Shown: positions 40,175-49,899 of the stretch, in pieces
Numbering within the stretch: the first letter of the stretch is position 1
Layout: each line of letters opens with the position of its first letter
From: G963665215 sp963665215
GTDB lineage: Bacteria > Chloroflexota > Dehalococcoidia > Lucifugimonadales > CAUZJF01
Direction of reading: 5' to 3'
NCBI GenBank assembly: GCA_963665215.2
Contig: CAXXWW010000017.1
Location: 620,001 to 684,000, forward strand
DNA: 64,000 bases
The notes under the pieces: model-generated
Databases searched by the model: none
The model's input: the letters and a program-made list of their open reading frames with translations, nothing else
Told to the model about the DNA's origin: nothing
Translations under genes and position numbers: made by a program

Positions 40175-41785
40175 TCACTCCACATCGCACATGAATATCG
40201 GAGGCATGTGAAAAGCCGTCACCTGGGGGTCCGACCCCACGGTATCTTGGGCCATGTCCAGCGCCGAGCCCAGGGTCGGGGCGATTTCGTAGCCCAGTCT
40301 ATCGGCAACCTCCTTGTCTCGTGCGCCCACAGCTATGACCCGGCCCAGATAGCTCTGCGCATAGCATGCCCAATACCACATGTAGAAGGGATGAACGCCG
40401 TGAAAGGCGTTGGAATTGCGGTACAGGTCGACATACCGCGGATTAGTCGCGTAATCCTCCTCGAACCGGCGCTCGATCTCCGCGGGGTCCCTGGTCTGAG
40501 GGAGTACCTGCCCGTAAAAGTCTATGTAAGAGGGATGGTGCGCTCGGTTAAAGCGGTTCTCAAGAGGATGCATCAACACCAGCACGCCTCCTCGGCGCAC
40601 CAGAGGCCTTCCCCTGTAGAGATTAAACAGGTAGCCCAGGGCATTACAGTGGACGAGGATCGGGTTCATAATGGAGCCGACATTGTAAGGGCTCAGGTAT
40701 GGGAGGCCGTACACCAGCACGTCCGCCTGACCTTTTACCGGTACCGCCTGCTGACGAAAAACATTCTCCAGCGTCCGCTCATGCACCTGGTCGGTGACTC
40801 CCGCCGATATCCCGGTTACGCCATAGGGGGCTCGGATCCCATGGAATATGCGATGTCGCGCGGCAAAGGGCATGAGATTCAAGCTGCGCCTGTTTAGACC
40901 GAACACCGCCTTTTCCCACAGATTCCACTCCCATTCTGGCTTCTGCAGATGGCCGAGAAGCCCCGGGAACGTGTTACTGTTCAGCGTGGTCTCGATCTTG
41001 AACACATTGACGTGTTCATCCACCATGACGCCCGCCCGGTCGCATGCGTGGTGCAGCGCGGAGTTCGGGGGGTCCATGTAGGAGGTCGAGTGCATGAGGG
41101 TATCGACGTTGTGGTGATAACGAAGGGCGCGGTATGTCATCAGGCCCGTGGTGATGGACTTGTGGCCCCCGTCCATGGAGACCAGGTTGATGTTCACGTA
41201 GATGAGTAGATCGGACTCGACTATCCGGCTGGGAAGCTCCACTACCTCTCTGGCGGAAGTCTCGCCGACCAGGACCATGTTTCCCAGGTCCTCGGCGTCG
41301 TGATTGTACAGGCGGTCCGGGTAAAAGGCGCTAAATACCTTTGAGCCCAGCACCCGCTTCAGCTCTCCAGGGGTCATGCGTCGATGCAGGCCAAGAGCGG
41401 CCACGATGTGAATGTCGTCTATGCTATGTTCCGCCAGCTTTGCCAGCACCTTCTCGATGACCAGTTGCCGGACGTCCGGAGTCTGCATCGGCGGCAGGGG
41501 CACCGACATGTCGTCGAAGGCGATGGTGACCTTCATCCCGGACCGCAACTGGGCCGAGAGGGGGTCGCACCCCAGGGGGTCCTCCAGGGCGGTCTCGATG
41601 GCTTGGTCCAGATCGGGAATGGGTGCCAGGGATGGTGGAGGATAGATCACCCGGGCGCCGACGGGCAACCGCTCGAAGCGGAATCCCTCACCGTAGTGGA
41701 ACATATACCGGGCGTCGGCGTCCTCCACGAAGGTTACCTGCTTCTCCCTGTCCAGGTCTAGGGGGACCGAGGGTACTCTACCCAT
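40175..41785 (-). CDS. LarA-like (DUF2088) nickel-pincer enzyme family protein
   Basis: 536 residues, about 100 longer than lactate racemase LarA. The N-terminal DUF2088-type domain shows IAFDDMSVPLPPMQTPDVRQ, ALGLHRRMTPGELKRVLG (LarA has a THRPMTxEEL equivalent), YNHDAEDLGNMVLVG and VSMDGGHKSITTGLMTY, in which the Lys would be the pincer attachment site. The C-terminal half is long and ends FHMPPIFMCDVE. Family members racemise or epimerise 2-hydroxy acids using a nickel-pincer cofactor made by LarB/C/E, none of which is in this window. It is cotranscribed with a dehydrogenase upstream (17 bp) and lipid genes downstream. Confidence 0.8.
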   Translation of the reverse strand: MGRVPSVPLDLDREKQVTFVEDADARYMFHYGEGFRFERLPVGARVIYPPPSLAPIPDLDQAIETALEDPLGCDPLSAQLRSGMKVTIAFDDMSVPLPPMQTPDVRQLVIEKVLAKLAEHSIDDIHIVAALGLHRRMTPGELKRVLGSKVFSAFYPDRLYNHDAEDLGNMVLVGETSAREVVELPSRIVESDLLIYVNINLVSMDGGHKSITTGLMTYRALRYHHNVDTLMHSTSYMDPPNSALHHACDRAGVMVDEHVNVFKIETTLNSNTFPGLLGHLQKPEWEWNLWEKAVFGLNRRSLNLMPFAARHRIFHGIRAPYGVTGISAGVTDQVHERTLENVFRQQAVPVKGQADVLVYGLPYLSPYNVGSIMNPILVHCNALGYLFNLYRGRPLVRRGGVLVLMHPLENRFNRAHHPSYIDFYGQVLPQTRDPAEIERRFEEDYATNPRYVDLYRNSNAFHGVHPFYMWYWACYAQSYLGRVIAVGARDKEVADRLGYEIAPTLGSALDMAQDTVGSDPQVTAFHMPPIFMCDVE

Positions 41786-41802
41786 AGCTACTCCTGATCG
41801 TT

Positions 41803-43035
41803 TCAGGCCTTGTCTGCAAGATCGAACACCGTCTTTATCGCCCCGGACCGCCCGGGGACCATGGCCGTGGCGATGGCCTCCCGGTGCCGCTTCAGAGGGA
41901 ATCGGTGTCGCACCAGCGCCGCCAGCCGGTCACCCCAGCCGTTTTGGGAGAGCATGTCCAGGGCGAGGCCGAATGTCCTCACCCGGCCATCCCCGCTCTG
42001 CTCCATCGAGTACGCGTAGGCCCCGCTGACATTAAGCTCCTGGTACCACAGAGGCGTCAGGTCAATCTTATTCACGCCGGGCATGCCGGTCATGACCAGC
42101 TTGCCTTGCGACCGAGTCCATCGAAGGGCGTCCTCCACGCCCGCCGCCGAGCCGGTGCACTCGAAGGTGGCGTCGAACCCGCCCAGCACTGCCGGCTTGC
42201 CCAGCGCCAGGGGGTGGAGCGACGCGCCGGACAGCCGAGCCAGGTCCTCATACCCCCCTCGTCCGGGCGACACCACGTGCTCGGCGCCCAGGTCCCTTGC
42301 CAAGTCCTGCTGATGGGCGTATTTAGCCACCGCAACTATTGTACACGTTGGTGCCAGAGCCTGGAGCGCCGCAATGGTGAGCAGCCCTATTGTCCCGCAC
42401 CCGATGACCAGCACCCGGGCCTCCTCGGGGACCTGGGCCGCAAGCACCCCGTGCACGGCACAGCTCAGGGGCTCTGCCATCACGGCAGCCTCGTCGGAGA
42501 CCCCGTCGGGAGCGCGATGAAGCTGGCTCTCATGGGCCACAAGCTGCGAGCCCCATCCGCCGCCGGTGTCAAGACAGTAGCCGGTCTGAATGCCGGCGGC
42601 GACGTCGCCTTCCGTTACACGCTCACAGTTGGCATAGTGACCGTTCCGGCAGGGGCGGCACAGGTCTTGGAGGCCGCGCACTGAACACCCGAGCGCCGGC
42701 TCCAAGACCACCCGGTCGCCCACTTTCACCTTTGTTACCGCTGACCCCGTCTCGATAACTCGCCCAACCACCTCATGCCCGGGAACAAAGGGGAAGGAGA
42801 TGAAGGCCGAGAGGTAGATGCTGCTTCGAGCCGCGACACTCGCCAGGTCGGAGCCACAGATGCCGCTGAGCGAGGGCCGCACCCGCGCCCAGGAGGAGTT
42901 TGGGAGCCGGGGCTCGGGCACCTGGGCCAACCTGAGGAAGGAGCCGGGGCCCGTGACCATTCGGGGAAATCGACCACCTATCAGCCGGACCCACGCGTAT
43001 CGTGCGACGCTCTTCCTGTACTGTAGCGCTAGCAT
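41803..43035 (-). CDS. Zinc-binding medium-chain alcohol dehydrogenase
   Basis: About 410 residues from the ATG at 43035 (the frame is open to 43092; the start is unsure). It shows SLSGICGSDLASV (catalytic Cys), FVPGHEVVG, the structural zinc region GCSVRGLQDLCRPCRNGHYA with NCE, and the Rossmann motif VLVIGCGTIGLLTIAAL. It has an insertion before the zinc lobe (LGCSVRGLQ) found in threonine/sorbitol dehydrogenase-like groups. First gene of the LarA-like/lipid operon; the pair could interconvert and oxidise a hydroxy acid or polyol, but this is inference. Confidence 0.88.
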   Translation of the reverse strand: MLALQYRKSVARYAWVRLIGGRFPRMVTGPGSFLRLAQVPEPRLPNSSWARVRPSLSGICGSDLASVAARSSIYLSAFISFPFVPGHEVVGRVIETGSAVTKVKVGDRVVLEPALGCSVRGLQDLCRPCRNGHYANCERVTEGDVAAGIQTGYCLDTGGGWGSQLVAHESQLHRAPDGVSDEAAVMAEPLSCAVHGVLAAQVPEEARVLVIGCGTIGLLTIAALQALAPTCTIVAVAKYAHQQDLARDLGAEHVVSPGRGGYEDLARLSGASLHPLALGKPAVLGGFDATFECTGSAAGVEDALRWTRSQGKLVMTGMPGVNKIDLTPLWYQELNVSGAYAYSMEQSGDGRVRTFGLALDMLSQNGWGDRLAALVRHRFPLKRHREAIATAMVPGRSGAIKTVFDLADKA

Positions 43036-43284
43036 CCTGCCCGTGTGCGCTGAGCTGGCCTCAGCAGCCAGAACATGGGGTACAGCCCCCACTTTCCAAG
43101 ACGGACCTGTACGATTCTCCCAGCCCGTACTTGGTCCACACCGCGATGTCAGTGCACCCTTCCGAGACCTCCCTGTTCAGCAACCTGGACGATTTGAAAT
43201 GAGCATCCACCTCTTTACACCCGATGATGTCCGCCTCAGTATAGAAGCGCCCTGGGAAGGCTGTCAATGTGAAGCGGCCCGTCA

Positions 43285-43521
43285 TCACTTAGCATAGCGG
43301 CGCCCGGGGCCGGACATGGGGAAGACGCAAACAGTCGCGAGCTCGCCCTGATCAGAGTGGTTTGACCGCCGGATGCCGTTGGCAGGAAATGCGTTGTGAG
43401 TAAGGTAGCATTTGCCCCGCTCCAGGACCAACACCGATCTGGCCGCCTGCGCGAGACGCAGGGCATTGATGGGCCCCCCGAAACTCGACCTTACGACCAC
43501 CGCATTGTAGCGCTGGTCCAT
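43285..43521 (-). pseudogene. N-terminal remnant of a GMC/cholesterol-oxidase-like flavoprotein
   Basis: The 78-residue frame begins with a dinucleotide-binding region (YNAVVVRSSFGGPINALRLA, then RSVLVLERGKCYL) clearly related to FAD-binding N-termini of GMC-type oxidoreductases, but the first Gly of GxGxxG has become Arg/Ser and the frame ends soon after. No continuation is found downstream to 43036; a 75-codon frame at 43061-43288 looks unrelated. It is a decayed paralogue of the larger GMC gene 1 kb to the right. Confidence 0.65.
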
Positions 43522-43550
43522 AACGCCCCCCTTTTGAAGAATGCCTCAGA

Positions 43551-44576
43551 TTATTCGCCTGGCTCCAACAGGGTCGGCACCTGGCCTTCACCTGGGTCCG
43601 GCGCTCGCTCGCAGCTGTCGTTGATCCAACGGAAAGGTTGGTCCCACTTGATTCCCTGGTACGGTGGACCAACAGGTCCAGAGTCTCCGAACTCGAAGTC
43701 CCAATCACCCGGGGAACCCCAGCGGCCTTTCTGGTTCAGCCATCGCCAATCTCCAGTCCACGTACCTTTTTCGCGGTCGGGGATGACCTGGGCTTCGATG
43801 GCCGGCGTGGTGACATCGTCCCTTAGGGTGGTAAAGTCGCCGAGTCCCCGATGCTCTTTATTCAGGGCCTTGGCCGCATTGGCGACCACGTCGGGAGCTG
43901 TGACGTACTTGCGATGGCCGTAGAAATAGCCCGCATGAGAGCCATGGGCCACATATACGATAGGATGCGTCCCCTCCGCCTTTTCTACCTTCTTCCATTG
44001 CAGCCAGGAACCCTTGTGGTGTGCTGAATACGCGCAGACCGTCGGACCAGGGTCCCCATCCGTCCTCTTGAAGACGACCATAGCGCACTCCCAGTCCATT
44101 TCGTGCGCGTTCCAGAAATCGTTGTAGAAGTAGGGGTACCAGTACTGGACTAACAGGCGATCATCGTTGACTCTGGGACCCTCGACGACCCGGGCATAGC
44201 ACGCACGCCTGTAGTCCTGGTTGTCCCCCTGTATGATTCTCGCGTACTCATCCCAGAACCGCTCTCGATTATCGAGCCCTACGCCGGGTAGAATGTCGAG
44301 GTCCCGCTTGTATTTCTTACCTTCCATGCGGTCCAGCATCTTCCGCCACGATTTTGACTTACCTCTTCTCCAAAACCGAAATCTCGCGTGAAAACCGGAG
44401 TTCGCTAGGACCATTCGGATGTCCCTGGGGTGGTAATCGTGGAGAAAGGGAGACTCATCTGGGTAGTTCAGGTTCTCACTTTCCTTTCGAGTCTTCCCGA
44501 AGGGGATCTCGGGGTAGAGCACCAGCTGAGGCGTGTAGCGTCTTACAAGTTCTGCCTTGTCGAAAGAATCGTTCAT
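43551..44576 (-). CDS. Vps62-like/DUF946-type protein
   Basis: 341 residues, no signal peptide. Conserved-looking elements: RRYTPQLVLYPEIPFG near the N-terminus, then LLVQYWYPYFYNDFWNAHEM with DWECAMVVF, AYSAHHKGSWLQW and PIVYVAHGSHAGYFYGHRK. These resemble the Vps62-related family, in which the HEGDWE and YVAxGSHAxYF motifs recur and whose biochemistry is poorly known. It stands just downstream of the GMC oxidoreductase/hydrolase gene on the same strand (70 bp) and may once have been its partner. Confidence 0.7.
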   Translation of the reverse strand: MNDSFDKAELVRRYTPQLVLYPEIPFGKTRKESENLNYPDESPFLHDYHPRDIRMVLANSGFHARFRFWRRGKSKSWRKMLDRMEGKKYKRDLDILPGVGLDNRERFWDEYARIIQGDNQDYRRACYARVVEGPRVNDDRLLVQYWYPYFYNDFWNAHEMDWECAMVVFKRTDGDPGPTVCAYSAHHKGSWLQWKKVEKAEGTHPIVYVAHGSHAGYFYGHRKYVTAPDVVANAAKALNKEHRGLGDFTTLRDDVTTPAIEAQVIPDREKGTWTGDWRWLNQKGRWGSPGDWDFEFGDSGPVGPPYQGIKWDQPFRWINDSCERAPDPGEGQVPTLLEPGE

Positions 44577-47347
44577 TGTGGTCCTCTCTCATGGGTGTGG
44601 CTTGGGCCGCAATCTCCGTTTAACGGTCACCTCTCTTGGGAGATGATCATGCTCCTTGTTTCTCGAGATGATTCAGGATTAACGGGTAGACATCTATCGA
44701 CGCGTTCTTGCCATAGATGCAGTCGATGTGCCCGTAGCCGGGTATCACCTCGCGGGAGTAGAGGTTCGCACCGTTTTTCTCTGATAGCAGGTCGTAGGTT
44801 ATCCGTGTGCTCTCAGGTGTGAAGCAGGCATTCTCCCCTCCATGGATAAAGGTGATGGGTATTGCCAGCCGTTCCAGATGGGGCAGGTAGACGTCTGAGC
44901 CGTCTGCAGCCACCAGATGGCCCTTGCGGACCAGCTCTGCCAGGTGATCGAAGGCGCGCATGTTGGCGATGCCGAACATCTCGTGCAGCGCGTTGTGGGT
45001 GGCTTCGTTTAGCTGGTCGTGCTCGTACAGCGGCGCATACATAAAGGTGATGCGGTGACAGGTCGCGCTGTCGCATCGCTCCTCGGGCTGGACCGGGTGG
45101 AGACCCAACGCCTTGTCGTAGAGTCGCTCCAGCCAGCTCGCATCACTCTCGGCCGCCGCGCTCATAGTATCTACGCCGAGCGCATCCAGGAGCTCGGGAA
45201 GATGGATTCCCGACTTGATGCGGGTGACAGGCGGGACTTTCACGTGGGTCGCTATCTGGGAGCAGACCGCGGACCGCACCCCTTGCAGCCCGGCCAGCAT
45301 CGCCATGAAAAAGGTCGTAGCGCCGAAGCAGTGCACTACCATATCCAAACTGTCGGCACCGGACACTTCGCGCACCTTATCGACGGCGGCGGGATAGTCC
45401 TTCGTGGCGATATCATCTGCGGTGAACTGGCCGGCCGCTGCGGGCAGGTCGATGCTTGCCCGGTAGTCCAGCAGCCAGACGTCGTAACCGTAGGCGTAAA
45501 GGTACTCCAGCAGATTCGTGTCTATGGTGTCTATGGAGAAAATCTTGCTCGATACGCCGAGGCCGTGCGACAGAATCACCGGCCCCTTTTGGCCTCCGTT
45601 GTACCGGTTGAGCAGGAGCTGGACACCGTCGCCGGTATGGAAGTAGTGGACCTCAGCCGCACCTACCCGCAGGGGCCGTTTCTGCCTCGGAGGCGCCGAA
45701 AGGTCAAACAACTTGGGCTTCGCGAATACCCGGCCATATACCTCGTACAGCGTGCCGGCGAATAACCGGCCGAACCGCGCCGTGGCCTCCAGGCGCTGCC
45801 CTAAGTCCTCGGCGTTCGTCACCCGCACCGTACTCATCTGGCGCTTCAGGTCTATGGGCGAAATGGTCACGATTCCGTTTCCCAGCACCGGAGCATCGAT
45901 GCCATCTCCCTCGTACACCGTGATGTAGAGGGTGGTGGTGTCGGACCAGATGTCGAAGCCGGGGTCGTCGTGTATTACCTTGAAGCCGTCGAAGTAGTAT
46001 ATTTTGCCTTCTTCGGAGGTCATCCGCATCCGGTACCGCATTCGCCTGGTGCTGACCCGCTCTGGGTCGGCGATGAACAGATTGAACTCGCCTTCGGTGA
46101 CAGTCAGAGGCTCGGGCGACAGGGCGGGAGCGATCACGCTGCCCACCATCCTGGCCTTGTGGTCCTGGTCATCGAGCATCTTATCGAGGTCATTGGAGAT
46201 TATGGTCAGCGTGAACTCGAACGGCGAGTCATCGCGCTTACCTCGCTCGGCCGCTCTTTGATAGTCGCCCAGGACCCTGGTGGAAAAGTGACCTCGCATG
46301 GTCTCGGTGAACTGGATCCCTAACTTCGACGGCTGGAGCGGTGCCGGCGGCGCGGACGGCAAGTCGTAGCTTATACGCCATCCGCGGTCCTTCGCCAGGA
46401 GCGCGCAAGTTCTTTCCGCCAGGGCTGAAATCGTCAGCAGTGGGTTCACTCCCAGTGAGCGAGGGACGACCGAGCCATCAGCCACATACAGGCCGTCGTA
46501 CACGTCCGTTCCCCGGATACCCCCGAATACCTGCCCCTTGTGGTTCACCACTCCTCGCTCGGCATCCTCGGCAATGATGCATCCACCGAGGGGGTGTACT
46601 GTGATCAGACCGTGGTTTGTCAGCTCACTCCAGATCGGGTTCTTCACAAAGGTCCCTCCCAGCGGCCGAGTGGCCTCTTTCAGCCGCCTGTCCACCTCGG
46701 TGAAGATCGGTTGGGTACCGACGTCAGGCCAGTCGATCCGCAGCCGGTCGTCCTCCAGTCGCATGCGACCTGCTCCGTCGTCGTGTGTCATAACCAGATA
46801 GACCTGTGTGTTACGCACCGCTCCGTGATAGGCCCCGAGTATCAAGCTGGTCCACACTCTCAACTTCTCTTTTAGGAAGTCCGACACGCCACGGTCGGTA
46901 TCTCTACCCAGGAGCTTGCCGGCCGCAGCGAGAAACTGTGGAAGGAACTTGGAGAATCCGCCTGGGGCCGTTCCGTCTTCGATCACCATTCCGCCGTTCA
47001 GCTCCGGCTGCTCGCGTATGTCTATGATCCCGGTGATGCACGGCCCGACTGGGTCGCGTCTATCGGGCGACCTGTGACCATACCCTACGGCATCGATCAC
47101 CTGGTCGTTGTTATAGCCAAAGCCCAATACGTCTCCGTTCCCCGTAAAGTTGTGTCCCAAATGGTCGGATACGGAGAGTCCCCCCTCTTTCGAACGGAGG
47201 AGGACCTCGGTAGAGACTAGGGCGCCGGCGGCGAGTATGACGATGTCGGCTGTGACGAACATGGTCGGCGCATCGAAAGCCGCGCGGCCAGAGTCCAACA
47301 GCTGGTAATGGACTGTCCATAGATTGTCGCCGCGCTCGATGCGCTGG

Positions 47348-48715
47348 GAGGTATCTTCAAAAAGTGTGTAAACAGTCAGGCGGTGTACCCTCTCTCTGAA
47401 CAACACGGGCTCGAGGCCCAAGAGAGGAGATAGACCGCCCATGAGGAAGGAAAGCACTGAGAGTAGGTCGGAGTCAAGGCCGGAGTGGGAGCAGTTGGAG
47501 GATTGGGTGCGAAGCCAGGTCCAGAGGCTGATCCAGGAGTTGCTGGAGGAGGAGGTGACGGCGTTTCTGGGAAGGGCGAAGTCGGCGCTCAGATCCGACT
47601 CGGACTCAGATACCGGCTATCGGAACGGATACGGCAGAGCCCGGAGGCTTACGCTGAGTTCGGGAACGATACAGCTGAGGCGGCCGCGAGTCCGCGATAC
47701 CGAGGAGCAGTTCGAGAGCCGGCTGCTGCCGCTGTTCGTCAACAGGACCAGGAAGGTTGCTGAGTTGATCCCCGAGCTGTACCTGCACGGTCTATCCGAA
47801 GGCGACTTCGATCTGGCTTTGCGGGGGCTGCTGGGAGAGGACGCACCGGTATCGGCGAGCACGGTGGCCCGGTTGAAGGATAAGTGGAACGATGAGCTTG
47901 CCCAATGGCGCAGCCGGCCCCTCGATGACCTGGAAGTGGTCTACATGTGGGTGGATGGAGTCTACGTCAAGGCTGGTCTTGAGAAGGAGAAGGCGGCGGT
48001 ACTGGTGGTGATGGCGGCCCTGAGCGACGGGAGCAAGGTGGTGGTGAGCGCTGTTCCCGGATACAGGGAGTCCACAGAGAACTGGTCCGAGGTGCTCAGG
48101 GACATCAAGCGCCGGGGCTTGAGCTGCCCGAGGCTGGTGGTTGGAGACGGACACCTGGGCATCTGGGGAGCTCTGCGCAACGTCTATCCGCAGGCGGCAG
48201 AGCAACGCTGCTGGAACCACAAGATCGTAAACGTGCTCGCCAAGCTTCCAAAGCGACAACAGGACCAGGCCAAGCTCATGCTGCGTACTATCCCCTACGC
48301 GCCGACTCGGACAGAGGCTGAGCGGCTCAGGACGGTGTTCACCAGGTGGTGCGGCGACCATTCCTACGAGGCGGCCTCAGAGGCCTTGGAGCGGGACTGG
48401 GACCGCATGGTCACCTTCTATGACTTCCCAAAGGAGCACTGGGGGCACCTTCGCACGACGAACCCGGTAGAATCACCCTTCGCGGCCCTCAGGCTTCGGA
48501 CCGATGCCGCCAAGCGCTACAAGAGGGTCGATCGGGCGATAGCGGTGATCTGGAAAATGTTGATGGTCGCCGAACAGCGCTTCAGGCGTCTGAAGGCCCC
48601 TGAGTTGATCGAAGACGTCTATCTCGGTGCACAGTATGCGGATGGAATCGCCATTGAATCAACGGCTGAGAAGGTCGCCGCCTGATGTCGTTTACACACC
48701 TATTGACGTAACCTC
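47348..48715 (+). mobile_element. IS256-family insertion sequence, copy 1
   Basis: 1368 bp. The ends GAGGTATCTTCAAAAAGTGT and GAGGTTACGTCAATAGGTGT (both read inward) are about 25-bp imperfect inverted repeats, ending in GTGTGTAAAC. The flanks TGCGCTGG (47340-47347) and TGCGCCGT (48716-48723) match at 6 of 8 positions, so the target duplication has decayed or was imperfect. It sits inside the GMC oxidoreductase gene and is inverted relative to copy 2. Confidence 0.93.
47441..48685 (+). CDS. IS256-family (mutator-type) transposase, copy 1
   Basis: 414 residues, no stop or frameshift. N-terminal DNA-binding part with LEDWVRSQVQRLIQELLEEE, YRNGYGRARRLTLSSGTIQL and RLPRVRD-like sequence; the catalytic domain has VYMWVDGVYVKAG (Asp), RLVVGDGHLGIWGALRNVYP (Asp) with AEQRCWNHKIVNVL, and later EAASEALERDWD and RTTNPVESPFAALRLRT (family signature). 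The protein is identical to that of copy 2. Confidence 0.95.
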   Translation: MRKESTESRSESRPEWEQLEDWVRSQVQRLIQELLEEEVTAFLGRAKSALRSDSDSDTGYRNGYGRARRLTLSSGTIQLRRPRVRDTEEQFESRLLPLFVNRTRKVAELIPELYLHGLSEGDFDLALRGLLGEDAPVSASTVARLKDKWNDELAQWRSRPLDDLEVVYMWVDGVYVKAGLEKEKAAVLVVMAALSDGSKVVVSAVPGYRESTENWSEVLRDIKRRGLSCPRLVVGDGHLGIWGALRNVYPQAAEQRCWNHKIVNVLAKLPKRQQDQAKLMLRTIPYAPTRTEAERLRTVFTRWCGDHSYEAASEALERDWDRMVTFYDFPKEHWGHLRTTNPVESPFAALRLRTDAAKRYKRVDRAIAVIWKMLMVAEQRFRRLKAPELIEDVYLGAQYADGIAIESTAEKVAA

Positions 48716-49650
48716 TGCGCCGTACAGATACCTGTGTGTAGATCTCGGCTCCGTGGTTCTTGGCGTCGGGCAGGTAGTTCATCAGGACCGTGTTCTTGGC
48801 GCCGTAGTTGCAGCCGGAGATGCAATCACCGCACAGCTTGCATGCCTGCTGCTGCACGCCAACGTGGTTGGGCCCATCCTTGAACGTGACGTTGATGGGC
48901 GGCCGATAGAATCTCTCGTTGAGATGAGTCGCCGACCTTTCGAGCGCCCGTAGCTTGGGCAATGTGGGAAAATCTGTCGGATAGGGCGTTGGTTTGAGCA
49001 TCTCTTCAGCGCGACGATATCCGTCCTCAAGCCGCCCCTTTGAATCGTCGCGAAGCTCGGGAGGCCACTTGTGGTCATCAAAGATGCGGGGCTCTGCCCG
49101 GAGCGAGACATTGGCATTTACCAGCGACGTGCCCCCCAGCCCGCATCCAAGGAATACGTTGATGCCCTTATTCAGCCGAAGATCGTAAAGGCCGGTTGGC
49201 GAGCCTCTGTGCCGGTCAGGCAGGTCGGCCTGCAACTCGGACAGAGCTGACTTCAGGTTGTTGGGGTATTCGCCCGGTTGGAACTCCTTGCCTCGCTCAA
49301 GGACGCACACCTGCTGCCCGGCGCGCGCCATTCGCGACGCCGCTATACTGCCACCATTATCCCGAGCCCACCACCACAACGGTGTAATGATCCTGGATGT
49401 TGCCTATTGACGATGAAAGCCGAGCCATGAGATCAACCTCCGTTTACGCCCGCCTCCTTCTTTTCACGAAGGCGGGGGAGTGCCCATGCTTAGTCTGATG
49501 CCCGTGTAGACACTATCCGACATCTCCCGTCCAGGCAGGTCGGTTGATGTAGGTGTTCATGCCAAGTAGGGTCACAGCGCGTGGCGTCGGTTTCGAACGG
49601 ACGTGTTCGCCGCAATCGCCTCCGTGTGGCAATGGGTCGTGGGAATATGA

Positions 49651-49890
49651 CTAAACTCTCCGACCAAACGCTTTCGGGCATGACTCAGACGTGGCGCGCG
49701 CTCGGAATTCCGTGAGAGTCCAGGCCTTATGTAACCCCTGCCGGCTACTGCGCAGAGTCGGGGGATGACGGGTCTCTGTGAACGGGTCGAACAGCTCCGT
49801 CGAGGTGTGCATGAGTGGGGCTTCGCCGGTGCCGCCGATGACCAGCACCTTGCCGTCATCCAGCAGCACCGCCGACCGGGTGACTGAAGA
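49651..49890 (-). pseudogene. Kelch-repeat protein fragment
   Basis: The frame reads SAVLLDDGKVLVIGGTGEAP, then LMHTSTELFDPFTETRH, one complete Kelch/galactose-oxidase-like blade, after which the similarity stops. No start, signal peptide or further blades are found nearby. Probably the relic of a larger propeller gene. Confidence 0.6.
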
Positions 49891-49899
49891 TAGGTCGTA

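Larger units (their letters stand above)
44647..49428 (-). pseudogene. GMC oxidoreductase fused to alpha/beta hydrolase, split by IS256-family insertion and a frameshift
   Basis: The original gene ran from the ATG at 49428 (GGAGG 8 nt upstream) to 44647, about 1135 codons without the IS. Its N-terminal part has VVVVGSG, a Cys cluster (CKLCGDCISGCNYGAKN) and LGCGLGGTSLVNANVSL. The C-terminal part has VHPLGGCIIAEDA and DGSVVPRSLGVNPLLTISAL, as in cholesterol-oxidase-like GMC enzymes, followed by an alpha/beta hydrolase whose nucleophile elbow reads VHCFGATT (Cys, not Ser), with IPGYGHID near the end. It is broken twice: an extra base at about 49356-49360 shifts frame inside the FAD-binding GxGxxG, and an IS256-family element occupies 47348-48715. 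Deleting the IS plus one 8-bp flank restores the frame exactly (SVRRIERGDN). Confidence 0.9.
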
